Positions 22,891-33,297 of a stretch of 46,861 bases of DNA are shown piece by piece. Origin of the DNA: Paramacrobiotus richtersi (lineage: Eukaryota; Tardigrada; Eutardigrada; Parachela; Macrobiotidae); the NCBI GenBank assembly GCA_034698045.1, contig JAQGAU010000062.1:1-46861 (forward strand), in the 5' to 3' direction. How positions within the stretch are numbered: the stretch's first letter is position 1; each line of letters begins with the position of its first letter. A program made the position numbers and the translations under genes. The notes under the pieces were generated by a model that was given only the letters and a program-made list of their open reading frames with translations, was not told where the DNA came from and did not search any database.

Positions 22891-23142
22891 TTGCACAGGT
22901 AATTAATGAGATTTCCTTAATAAGCGGACGAATCGCTGTTGTAATGGCGTTTATTTCCTGCTCATTTGTACGTTCCACATAATTTCCGTTGCCTCGGGGG
23001 ACTCGGGTAGAGAACTTCCTGCATGCTTTCGCGTTCTCTTTAAAATCCTGAACAGTCACGCGTTTCAGCCATTCTGCACGATAGTTACCGTTCTGTTCAC
23101 TTGTTTTGCCACTGAAAGTCATGAATCATGACTGCCGCAATC

Positions 23143-24947
23143 ATGAACTCGACTGGTTTCGCAGCATTTGCAAATGATACCGTTTTCAACGCTACGGTAC
23201 CAGCGCCACCCGGTCCAAGCGCAATTGATCTGTATCGGTCATCGGTCAGAATCTGGCTGACAGTGACCTGTACTGTCGGGTTCGTCGGGGCGCTTTTGAT
23301 CGCATTGTTGCTGTGTGCCATGGCTTTTGGCTCACAAACACGCGGAGGAGCGAATGTCCTGATTGTTCATTTATTATGCGTGGAATTTGTAATGTGCAGC
23401 GCGCTAGTCCCACACCAGTCGTTTAGTATTTACTTTCCGTTTGCTGCAATCGGTCGCACAGGTACGTTAATTTTACTTCAGAAGTTTGGGGGTATTCTGT
23501 CTTTCGTGTGTTAAACAATCAGATTAGCGGTCAGTGTTACGGTTGAATTTCAGGTTGTCGTTACAATTACTGCATCTGGATGCTAGCAATGAGCAGTAGC
23601 CAGTGGCTGACGGCTGCATTGGCTGTCAATCGTGTCATAGCCACGCTGGTACCGTACTGCTACCACAAAACAGCATCCAGCAGTTCAGTACGGGCAACCA
23701 TCTGTCTGTGCTGGCTTATTCCTTGCGCCATCTTCCTCCCGTATTTTTTTTATGCCGGTGGATATTATGACTCGCTGTTGCCTTGGAATAGTTGTGCAAT
23801 TCGGTATGGAAAAGTAACAGTTATTAGATATGCATTAACAATCAGCATTTAAGCCAGACGCGTTTTCGATAGATATTCGTTTGATGGTTGTCACCACCAT
23901 CAATCAAAAGCTGAAACTTATGACCGGTAACATTGGCAATGTCCACAATTTTAATTAACGCTAACAACTTTGGTACCCGAAGATGCTGTATACGTGTGGA
24001 GGCTGTTTAGTGTGCGCAGTCGCTGCCATTTGGTTATTTGATGTTTTGTACCTGTACACACGCAAATCCCCTTTTTCCCTTGTGTATCACAAGTCCTAGT
24101 TAAATCGCAGCGTACAGGTATTCGTAAAAGAGAGCGCATCTAGCAATACATACAGAAAGTGTTGCATCTGTTTGCGTTTACCATAACCAGTCGGATTACA
24201 GTACCTTAGTCCCGTGGGCGACACTAACGATGTACAGCGTGGGCTTCTACTTCCCAATGGCGTTGACCGGGACCTGTTACGCCCTGATCCTGGTCTACGT
24301 TCTGGTGAAAATGCTACGCCGTTCACAGAAAAATGCCGGACAAGATGTTTTTGCCAACGCGGAACGACAACGGCTGGCCATCGCCAAGATGCTCATGGCC
24401 AGTGCACTGTGGTACTGCGTATGCTACTTGCCGAATACCATCGTGGCCACATCCTTTTATTCGGTATACGTGCAATATCCGCCTATGCAGCTGTGGCTTA
24501 GGACAGTGTTCTTTCTGGGATACATGGGCAATCCGGTACGTCAGACAACGTCAGAATTTCACAGTTGCGTAAAGTTTATGGTTTACACTTTACACGCCTA
24601 CACACGTTAACGATTACACCGGCGTGCGTACCGCTAAATAATGAAGTAAAAAGTTAAGCTAAGCAAACTTAGTCCACTGGCAGTCGCCATTTATAAGCAA
24701 TAGGTACCGGCAGAATAATTTCACAGCGTTTCTGTTGCAGCTGATATTCTTCGCCATGTGCAAAGATTACCGCAACGGCCTATACACCTTCGGGAACAAG
24801 TTGAAGACATGGTTTTGCGGTGGTACGCCAATTCGTCCAACTCATGTTTCGGACAAGCCCATAAGGTCCACATCCTTGATTATTGATCCATCTCAGAGTA
24901 AAGAGTGTAGAGATGCTGAGTTTGGTGGTGTTTATGGTGCTGCTTAG
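23143..24947 (+). CDS. GPCR-4, rhodopsin-like seven-transmembrane receptor
   Basis: Exons are 23143-23461, 23554-23803, 24202-24535 and 24741-24947 (369 aa), the most compact copy, with introns of 92, 398 and 205 bp in the shared phases. I use the conserved MNST start; a Met five codons earlier (23128) is possible. It has sequons NST, NDT and NAT, Cys in TM3 and loop 2, Glu in TM2, NRV after TM3, CW in TM4, FPMAL and Tyr in TM5, CYLP in TM6 and GNPLIFF in TM7. After helix 8 the usual CC is replaced by C-G-G, leaving one cysteine. The tail ends GGVYGAA as in GPCR-3. Its 3' flank is duplicated at 36.3-36.9 kb, which marks it as parent or sister of a lost copy. Confidence 0.85.
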
Positions 24948-25560
24948 ATACTGCTGTTGTTAACCTATAAAGTCGTACATTTGCGTTTTATCAAGTTCTT
25001 CATGTACCAATAACCACGAACGGTCATTTTATGTGTTCTGTACGGGTTGCTTACAGTCAATCTGTTGTCATTGAGCATGTGCACGTGAACTGCTGAGTAG
25101 CGAGTGCATACCTGGAAGATGAAATCAATCATTTTGCAGAACGTCCGCTTGTTTATACGAGCACGTACATATATAAAAACGCCTTGAAAAAAGGATAATG
25201 ACCGGAAATACATCTAAATGTAAAACGACATCCCGGATGATGAGAAAATGCACGAAGAGCAAAGGTTAAAGCAGTCTAATGCACCCGCCTGCGGGTAGCT
25301 CTTGGGTATGTACATGCGACATGTCGAGTGTTAATTACACATAGAACGTTGACGTGAGGATTATTGAACACAACCACAAGTTTGATTTAAACAGCAGATC
25401 AAATGAACACTCTTGCCCTTTAGATTGTTTGTGAGGGAGCGAAGTGAAATCTTGCTGATTTTATATTGCCCATTCCACGTGCTTCATATTACAATACAAT
25501 TACATCAAATTAAAACAGACTTATACTGCGAAATAGACAGTAATGCGACACTGTAGCGTT
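24948..25560 (+). repeat. 3' flank of GPCR-4, duplicated at 36.3 kb
   Basis: This non-coding flank aligns with 36335-36905 at moderate identity with indels. A 37-bp block (25274-25310) is identical to 36633-36669. No separate gene is visible. Confidence 0.6.
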
Positions 25561-26269
25561 TTGGTTATAAGGTCAGTACTAAGGTTAAACGGTTTCAGTC
25601 ATGGGAATCAATGAAAGTATAGAAATTAATTAAGTATACTGTCGAATAAATCAGTTGTCACTAAAAGTCATTTGAGTTGGTCATCGTTAACACACCATGA
25701 CAAATTTGTGCATGAATATTTGATCATTGATCAGCAGTTTAAATCACCGAAAGGACATGATTGTTTTCCTCGTTACTCACGTGCTGGTAAACAACATCGG
25801 TTTCATTTTATTAATTTTCATACAAAAGAACAAATAAATAAATGCGCGTTTCATATCAAGATAATCTACTAAACACAGTGAGTAATAATGGACAATTTTT
25901 TAATTTATACCAAACATAAACAGTGAAAAGTTATGCATTTTAAAAGCTATTAATGCGAAAATTGGCTTGACATAGCGGTCTACGAGAATCGCATAAAGAA
26001 CCGCAATCTTGCTGTACCGTTGTGCAGTCATGTACTTAGTGTTAGAGGGGCACTTATTCGAAAGAAACAAAGGTAGCACACATGCATTGACAATTATGTA
26101 AGTGTGACATAACCAAATGCGTGAACGGAATTATACAGGCGAAAATTTTGATATGTGACGTTTCAATGGGCAAAAGCCACCGACACAAAAAAACAAGTGT
26201 ACAGGCACAACCAGTGACGCTACAAATGTACAAGGTAAAAATTTAATGTCAAATGTCGAAAAGAGAACC
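25561..26269. other. Intergenic sequence, nothing recognised
   Basis: AT-rich, with no recognisable coding or RNA features on either strand before the LINE relic. Confidence 0.4.
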
Positions 26270-27100
26270 AGCACCCCACCACGATTAGTACGAGAAACAA
26301 ACGGCAAAGTGCCCAAAATAGCGGCAGCGTTGCCTTTAACAACAGCTAAGCTAAAACGATTCTTAACAAAAGAGGTCGAGCGAGGCTCCCCAGTCAGTCT
26401 GCGGATTTTTCGTCCCATGAATCGAATCAGCTCGACGAAAGCCGCACCAAAAGTTCCAAGGGTTTCGACCGCTAAAGCTGCTCCAGATTGGAGTAACGAC
26501 GACGCTTACGATTTGCGGCCTGTTGAGCGGCGTAGCTTGGCCGCCTGGCACTGTCCACAACTTGCCAATCCGCGACGGTACACGTACAGGTGGCATCCCA
26601 AGCGAGAGGCTTACCATCTCGAACAGGAACCAAGGTTAGTCCTTCCGGCAGACTCGCGCCACGAAACAGTCCACCAGGTTCAAACTGTCCAGGAAAACCC
26701 GCGCTCTCAGCTGTCCTTTTCATTTCACTGTTCATTTCAACATGGCAAGGCCACCGTCCTTTATTGATACGCATGACAATCCGTGGTGTCCATTTGGGTG
26801 ATCTGACTCTACAGTTTGAACAATCATGTTTGACAACAACGTCAAGTTCCAGGCGAAGGCCGATGCCAATTCGGACCTCATCGTGTCTCAGCAAAGTTCC
26901 CAAACAGGGCGCAGGTAAGGCGTTTATCCATGCACCAGAATCACGGTGTAGAGCTGCCAACAGGACTTCACGGGCTCGAACATTACCCGTAGTCGACAGG
27001 CGCAGCTCGGACAAGACACTGTGGATGAGCTTGATATCATACTGTTGCTGGTTGAGCCGTGGTATAATTAGACATACAAACCGTTGACTCATGGGCTTTT
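26270..27100 (-). pseudogene. LINE (non-LTR retrotransposon) polymerase C-terminus, relic
   Basis: The - strand frame (27191-26472) carries the hallmark C-terminal region found after the reverse-transcriptase domain in many invertebrate non-LTR elements: SGAWINALPAPCLGTLL, a degraded Cys-rich segment (HDCSNC), an EPGGL / LTLVPV region, and AWDATCTCTVADW. A different - strand frame (from about 26470 to 26275) continues the same protein with ETLGTFGAAF, GRKIRRLTGE and VVKGNAAAILGTLP. A frameshift near 26470 and loss of the spacing around the Cys-rich motif show that it is dead. The catalytic RT and endonuclease domains are not present. The overlapping + strand frames here are shadows. Confidence 0.75.
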
Positions 27101-29984
27101 CACGTACAAAAAGTAACATTGCCCCTAAGAAAATTCGAGCAAGCTGACTGGCCCGACTCTGTACTGACTCTCTGTTACGGGAACATGGCAATATTCCGAA
27201 TTGCCAATCTGTCGTACTTGACAGTGGTCCCGTCGAATTTGCGCTTGGCAGGAGGACTCATTTTCTTGGTGTTGAATGATAAAAGCACTCCACCGCACTC
27301 TCATGCAAACTCTCAACCACTGTATACGGCATTAACCGTCAATGCTGACATCTTCCGCCTGGCGGTCCGCATGCTAATAAAACAACCAAATTCATGAGTC
27401 AACACTGTGTGTTTTAAACCAGCTTCGAACACAGTTCCATTTTTCAGTATATAACAGTCGTTGATAGTAATTTACCGGTTGCGGCTTCTAACTCAATATG
27501 ATTATAGATATACGTATAATTATGTACATACCAAGAATGCCTACTTGCTGGCATAGTTTACGCACACAGAATTAAATTCCTTATTCCCTATGGCGCGAAA
27601 TTAATCCCAGGTTTATACCAATGCAAGCTAGCCGTTGCAAGCTCTGATGTTGCCGTGGTTTGACAAAAAGAACACGATTGTATAACATGTAATGATTGCA
27701 TACTGTACCTAACCTATTTAAAGTGTGGCATCCATGGTTTATCTTCAAGCGCAAGTGCAGCCTACAAACCGGTGATACCGCTTTCCATTGTTGTTATCAG
27801 TCCACTGTTCCTATCTGACATAATCATTGGACCAAGCAGACAACAAAACATAGCGTCAGAGAATCTGCGAGCATATACTTTCGCACCGTATGTTTTTCTT
27901 CTTTTTTGGTTACTAGAACAGATTTACAGATTAGAAAATCCTGCTGAAGGTGGACTGACTACGAAAAATGACGCAACCAGACAGACGCAACCTTTCTTGC
28001 GACATGTCTGTTTATGCGCTAGAAATCTTGTTTACGCGGTGAAAGACAAAACCGTGCGATAATACCAAGATAGCCAAGCCCGTGAGCTATTATGTTAACA
28101 CAATTCATTGTCATCATGAGCCGCGTAAACGCACAAATAACAGATAGCAGCAATTTGCTGATAGTACCGACTTCGTAATACTGAGAGAAAAATTCGTATT
28201 TGTGTTAGCTGCGTATATAAATTTTGGCAAGGGGAAAGACACAGAGTAATTCTAACTGATACAACTTACGCTAGGGCAGCGGTTTCATGCAGAAAATTTG
28301 TGAGCATCAGCCAAAAAATGGACTACGCTGATCATGCCCAACAGTCGAGCTCGAAGGTCAGCACATTTTCGAAGAACTATATAGCTATCTGCCAGTCGGT
28401 GAGTGTATCCTGAACTTCCAGGATTCAGTCCATATCGCCGAATATGTATACGCAATTTTGTTTATACTTAGTTACCAATATGTCGTATATATGTGGGAAT
28501 GTCAACAGCTTTACTACATTTTCATTTGTTGTATGTACTGTATATGTTTTTGTGTTGCGCCCACTAGTTTGATATCGTTTGAAACTGTATACATCTACAT
28601 GATTGCTTTACTTCCGCCGTGCGAGTGATGCAATATGCGTCTTTTCTCCAGCATACTAAATATGCATAAATTCGTATTGCAAGTGCAACCCAGTTCCACA
28701 AGCCGAATGACTTTGCCCAAACATTCCTTTCACTGACACTTACATCCAAGACCTGGTGTACTTTACACCAATCATACGCACATAGCACGCAATTAGAGGC
28801 GATATAATCGGCTAATTTAGATTAATGACATTATGACAGGCCCTTTCTGACACGACACTTTTTTTTACAGCGGACAGGGAGCCATGTACTTCGGATAGTG
28901 AACAACGAAGTGAGTCAATCAACTGTGCAATGGGGCTGCCTGTACAAAATTATTCTGCTTTATTTCGCAGTAGTTCGTGCATTTCTGTTACTCTAATCAA
29001 AACAAGATCTTGTGTGCACACATGTTTACATGTGTGCAAACATGTTTAGGTGGTCCAAATTTTGAAAAAGAGCGAAGCGCCGGCACGTTTATGGAACAGG
29101 TAGCAATAACCCACCAATAAACCGTAATATCTGTCTACGAGGTCTGCTTAATATAGCACCAAATAACCACAACCATGAACAGCCTCTTAGTTTTTTTACT
29201 CTACATGTTTTGTGGTAAGTAAATACTGAGTAATTCATGGTAATGGTGAAACGCTCTCACAAAATTAAATATTAAGTAAATAGTAAACTATTCTGTCAAG
29301 TAGTCAGTAACATTACGTAGGTAACAAATCAAGCAAACCTGCAGGTACTACTCAGTACTAGCAACAACAATGTACTAACTGTAGACTAGTAGGTCGCACT
29401 TCATCCTTTCATGCTTGTACTGTGTGTACCGAGCGTGATACCAACAAACCACGAAATATCATATCGAAATGTCTTATCACGATATACCATTCAGGTACCT
29501 ATCCTCTTCAAATAACTAGTGCTTTCTCTACGTTACGCCATTTATAATATAGGACTGTAGGGAAAATCCCGAATCTGGATTACCGGACTCCAGGAATTAT
29601 CTCATCACAACCAAAACTTTCTGCATAAACACAGAATATAAGCTGATTGTAAAAGACATTATGAAAATCTAACCGTATTTGTACGAGATAAGGCCGAATT
29701 TTTTTTTGGCCAGTTTTACAAGCAAAAACCCCACTCGCTCGGTCAATCAAGCCAAAGGGATATCCCTTCATATAGGCTTAACCAGTAACAGTGTTTACAG
29801 TCAAACTATTTAGAAACGGCAAGCTATTAGGGATTTAGTTATTTAGAGCTCAAAACTAAATACACAAGCTTGTGTTAATCATGTAAAGCGTACAGTTGTA
29901 CGGGCTTTTGAACAGAACCAAAAATCTTCAAAATTTACGTGAGCACAGTTCCAAATTTTTAAAGCCGTTAACCGGCAATAATAT
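27101..29984. other. Intergenic sequence, no firm gene
   Basis: A 96-codon + frame at 27772-28062 has one hydrophobic stretch but no recognised family and no splice context. A short orphan signal-peptide-like exon lies at 29175-29214 (listed separately). A GCACACATG / CATGTGTGC inverted repeat sits near 29014-29035. Otherwise I see nothing. Confidence 0.4.
29175..29214 (+). other. Possible orphan first exon encoding a signal peptide
   Basis: ACAACCATG begins 13 codons reading MNSLLVFLLYMFC, directly followed by a consensus donor (G|GTAAGT at 29215). The hydrophobic core fits a secretion signal, and start context and donor are both strong. I found no convincing downstream exon, so it may be chance or the remains of a gene. 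Confidence 0.2.
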
Positions 29985-30140
29985 CCCCCCGGACCCGGAA
30001 TATATGCCCGGACCCGGAATCTATGCCCGGACCCGGAGTGCATGCCCGGAACCGGAATATATGCCCGGACCAGAAATATATGGCCGGCCCCGAAAGATAT
30101 GCCCGAATCTGAAATGTATTCCGGGTCCGGGCACATATTA
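29985..30140 (+). repeat. GC-rich minisatellite, about 19-20 bp unit
   Basis: About seven degenerate tandem copies of a unit near TATATGCCCGGACCCGGAA, increasingly diverged to the right, with scattered CCGGATCC / CCCGG remnants to about 30290. The central TCCGGG/CCCGGA steps are self-complementary, so the array also reads as a repeat on the other strand. Confidence 0.8.
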
Positions 30141-30329
30141 ACGATCCGGAATTGATACCCTGCCCATACCGAGATTAAATGCCCTGACCGAATGCAGAGT
30201 ATTATTATGCCCTTCCGGATCCGGAATAAGTGCCCGGCCTAATGTTCGGCCCGGATCCAGAATAAGCGCCCTAAGCCCCAAGGAATTTGACACTACCATC
30301 CGGAAGTGTTTATCGGACATTACTAACAT

Positions 30330-30860
30330 CGACATTACCGACGTTGTCTGGCAGAAAGCGTCGCTCTCGATATCAAGGTTTGGGTGGGCTTGGCGTCAGA
30401 AGCCTTGAGGAGCTTGCCCTCCCGGCCTTTCTGACCAGTGCTTGCCTAGCGTCCGAGATCACCATCTTCCAGGACCTCTACTGTAAGGAAGCCCAAGTTG
30501 AATGGAGGGATGCAACGCAGTTAGACATGCCGGTTGGAGCACTGAGACGTATCCAGAAGGCATGGGACGAATCGACGATCCACAAAACTATCAGCAGACC
30601 GTGTATGCATCGCAACCATATTTCCAGGTTAGAGCGAATGGTGGCTTCTTTGACCAACGAGTTCGGAGCCTGGTTGAAGGCTTTGCCCGCGAGTTCTCTT
30701 GGAAACCTGCCGAATGCTTACGGATAGCCGTGCCCTGGTAAGCATTGCGCACCAGTGCATATGCGGCGACGGGGCCGACCACCGAGGATACCACGCTCTG
30801 AGCTGTAAAAGAGGTGCGGGGAGAAAGAAAGCTCATGCCACACGATTGGGTGCGAAAATG
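30330..30860 (+). pseudogene. LINE polymerase C-terminus relic, left part
   Basis: The + frame to 30727 contains GGLGVRSLEELALPAFL and FGAWLKALPASSLGN, typical of the region downstream of the reverse-transcriptase core in invertebrate non-LTR elements. The reading then changes frame to LRIAV (near 30720) and again to CICGDGADHRGYHALSCKRG, the Cys-rich motif, so at least two frameshifts break it. The element is on the opposite strand to the relic at 26.3-27.1 kb and diverged from it. The RT core itself is absent. Confidence 0.75.
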
Positions 30861-31740
30861 AAGTTGCAAGAACATAATAAGCGTTGCTGCTCTTCAACGG
30901 ATTGCTGCAATGCAGTGAATTATAGCTTGTTCGACAGCCCAGGGTTCTTGCTTTCCGGAAATATGGCTTGCATGTCATGGATCCACCTTGCACTCATTAA
31001 CAGATTATTTTCTTCTAATGAGACAGCAAGCTGTTCTGTCCTTCGTTTCTCATGAAGCTGCTGTTGCCCTGGGAGCCGAACTAACAAACAAGTGTAAAAA
31101 CTCAGTAGATCAGCATCAAATCTAATTGAGGAAAAAAGAAAACACCTCGTGGATAAATAAGCAGAGGCGTGCGGCTTGCCTAAACCTGGAAGAACTAGGT
31201 GAATTCCAAATTAGAAATTTGATTACTTTATTGCGCTTAGTTTTTCAGAAGCTGTCGTTAGCAGCCAAACAAAAGTCCTTGACAGCTTTTACGTAGCTAC
31301 ACGATAGTGCTAAAAAGTCGCTTTATTCACTTGCCAAATCTGACGCCGCACGGGCTCAGCTCACATTGGAAGCATTCTCTCTCGTAAATCTTTTCACAGT
31401 ACTGACAGTAGCAAGCAATCGTGATTTTTTCTCTGCTGCAGCGTTAACACTATCAGACTATGTTTGCGCGTGCAATCTTGCCGACATGATGGGTTAAAAT
31501 AAAAAAAATACATGGCCCCGAAAAGTGATGTGGGATAGAATTAATATAATTTAAAAAAAGTGTATCAGAATCGATAACTGATGCTAAGGATATACAAATT
31601 TTTCGAAGCTGCTGGAAGTTCGGTTTACTATAATAAGGGAACGAAGTTCTTTGGTGCGGATAGCGTACCCAGTTATTGAAGCAGAAGAAAAAAGCTATCA
31701 AATAAGATAACCACAATGTTTGTCGCTGAACCAACGCCCT
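30861..31740 (+). other. Insertion splitting the LINE relic, with decayed coding stretch
   Basis: The two halves of the LINE C-terminus are separated by about 880 bp. Within it, + frame codons from about 31150 to 31497 read as a protein-like stretch of about 115 residues with one internal TAG. It is rich in Ala, Leu and Ser (for example AKKSLYSLAK, SNRDFFSAAALTLSD) and closes with TAA. I do not recognise the family. It may be a piece of another retroelement ORF inserted here. Confidence 0.35.
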
Positions 31741-32290
31741 GTCAGCACCGCCGCGAAACTTTTTGCAACTTCGCTTCGGCACCCGGTAAACAGTATTGTC
31801 GAGCGCACGTTCGCTTCTGCCGGTTACGAAACAGAATTGGAACGCTCGGGCGGCGGCTTCCGAACCGACGGAAATCGACCAGACGGTGTTACGCTAGCGC
31901 CCTGGGAGCGGCGAAAAATATTGGCCTGCGATGCAACCCGCCGATGCACGGTTGCCTTGACCTACCTCTCGAAGTAAGCGGGAGCAGCGGCTTTACAGGC
32001 GGAGTAGGCAAAGGTCAACAAATGGCAGAGCATAATGCACAAATATATGTTCATCCCATTGGCATTCCAAACAATGGGGCCGTGGGCCCCGGAAGCACGC
32101 CGATTGATGTGCGGTTTGGTCAAGAAAATACGTCAAGAAACAGGAGAGAAGCGAGCGAAACAGTACATCTATCAACGCATCAGCAGTGAGCTGCAGCGGG
32201 CGAACGTCATGCCAGTTCTGGGAACGGCTCGACCATTGGCCAATTTAGACGAGATATTTCCAGTGATTCACTCTGCCCGAGCGGCATATG
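31741..32290 (+). pseudogene. LINE polymerase C-terminus relic, right part
   Basis: It continues the left part: FASAGYETELE, NRPDGVTLAPWE and LACDATRRCTVA on one + frame (to 31977). Then, after a stop and a frame change, YMFIPLAFQTMGPWAPEA, KIRQETGEKRAKQYIYQRIS and MPVLGTARPL follow (32035-32298). This is the extreme C-terminus of the LINE polyprotein. The pieces are in order and on one strand, which supports one ancient element interrupted at 30861-31740. Confidence 0.75.
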
Positions 32291-33297
32291 TGTGCTGAAC
32301 ATGATGTATTGTTTCCGGCTTTTCTGTTTATTTTGTTCTTAGTCGGGTATTAATTGCTTGAAAAGGTCTGTAGTAGTTAATGAAAAGTATTTGGCTCTAG
32401 GTTTATTGAAGAGTGTTCTTTGCTGCGCGCTTAGGTAGTAATCATTTTGAACTAACAACTAATCTTTACGTAAGAAGTACAAACCTCCTAAAATTTAGTT
32501 GCTAAATTTTAATAGCCGGAAGTTCTGAAACTTCTCTGTGGCCAATCAGTTGGCTTCTTATTAGTACGTAAAACGGTTACTTTGGAAGTTTTCTTACATG
32601 CGTTTAAAATATCTTGAACCCGTACAGTAGAAATCCGAGTTCAAAACTCGAAATTTTTGTAATGATTTTGCCTCAGCAATATTACTTTTAGATAAGTTCC
32701 GAGAGATAATCTCGGCGTTGGAAGTTAGCAACGCCTGGTTAAAACTGTTGTGTTCTGAAATCAGAACAGACTATTTTAAGAGCCCGGGCGGGGTTCTGAA
32801 CTGGTTTGACCAGTCGTGTGCTATGAAAGGATGGCTTTCAAATCGAGATACCGTATTTATTTCTTAATAATAACTGGCGAATATCTGGAAGTGTGGAGTT
32901 TGTACGTCCGTAATGCAGTTATTCATTATCTAAATAGCGTTTAAGCAACAAAGAAAGCGAGAGATTTTTCTTGAGATCCGTAGCAAAATGTAAAGAGGGG
33001 AGTCTTGCAGGTTTCCGAGCACAACTTTCTGTTTACGTAGGCACATGGTCCTTTACGCCAGCACACTTTGTGTTCACAAAGCACAGATTTTTGGCCCTGC
33101 TTTTGAAAACAAAGAAAAAGAATTGTGTGTGGCAAAAAAACTGCAGCTGTATTAAGAATTCTCTGTATGCGTAAGACGGAAAGCAACGCCTACGACGGAC
33201 ATTCCAAGACAGTCACCGTCCACACTCATTCATTCTTGAAACTTCTGCAGCAAAGAAAGCCTGTTGCTTAGTGTAACAACTATGATTTTCGGTACAG
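32291..33297. other. No gene recognised; missing 5' exons of DIS3L2 fragment not found
   Basis: I looked here for the cold-shock-domain exons that should precede the exoribonuclease fragment and found none. The sequence abuts the LINE relic, which suggests that the fragment's break lies in this stretch or at its edge. Confidence 0.45.

Noticed and set aside
26246-27087. Long + strand frames across 26.2-27.1 kb
   Set aside because: They are antisense shadows of the minus-strand LINE relic, which carries the recognisable motifs.
27772-28062. 96-codon + frame with a hydrophobic stretch
   Set aside because: No family resemblance, no splice partners and no conserved copy in the window.
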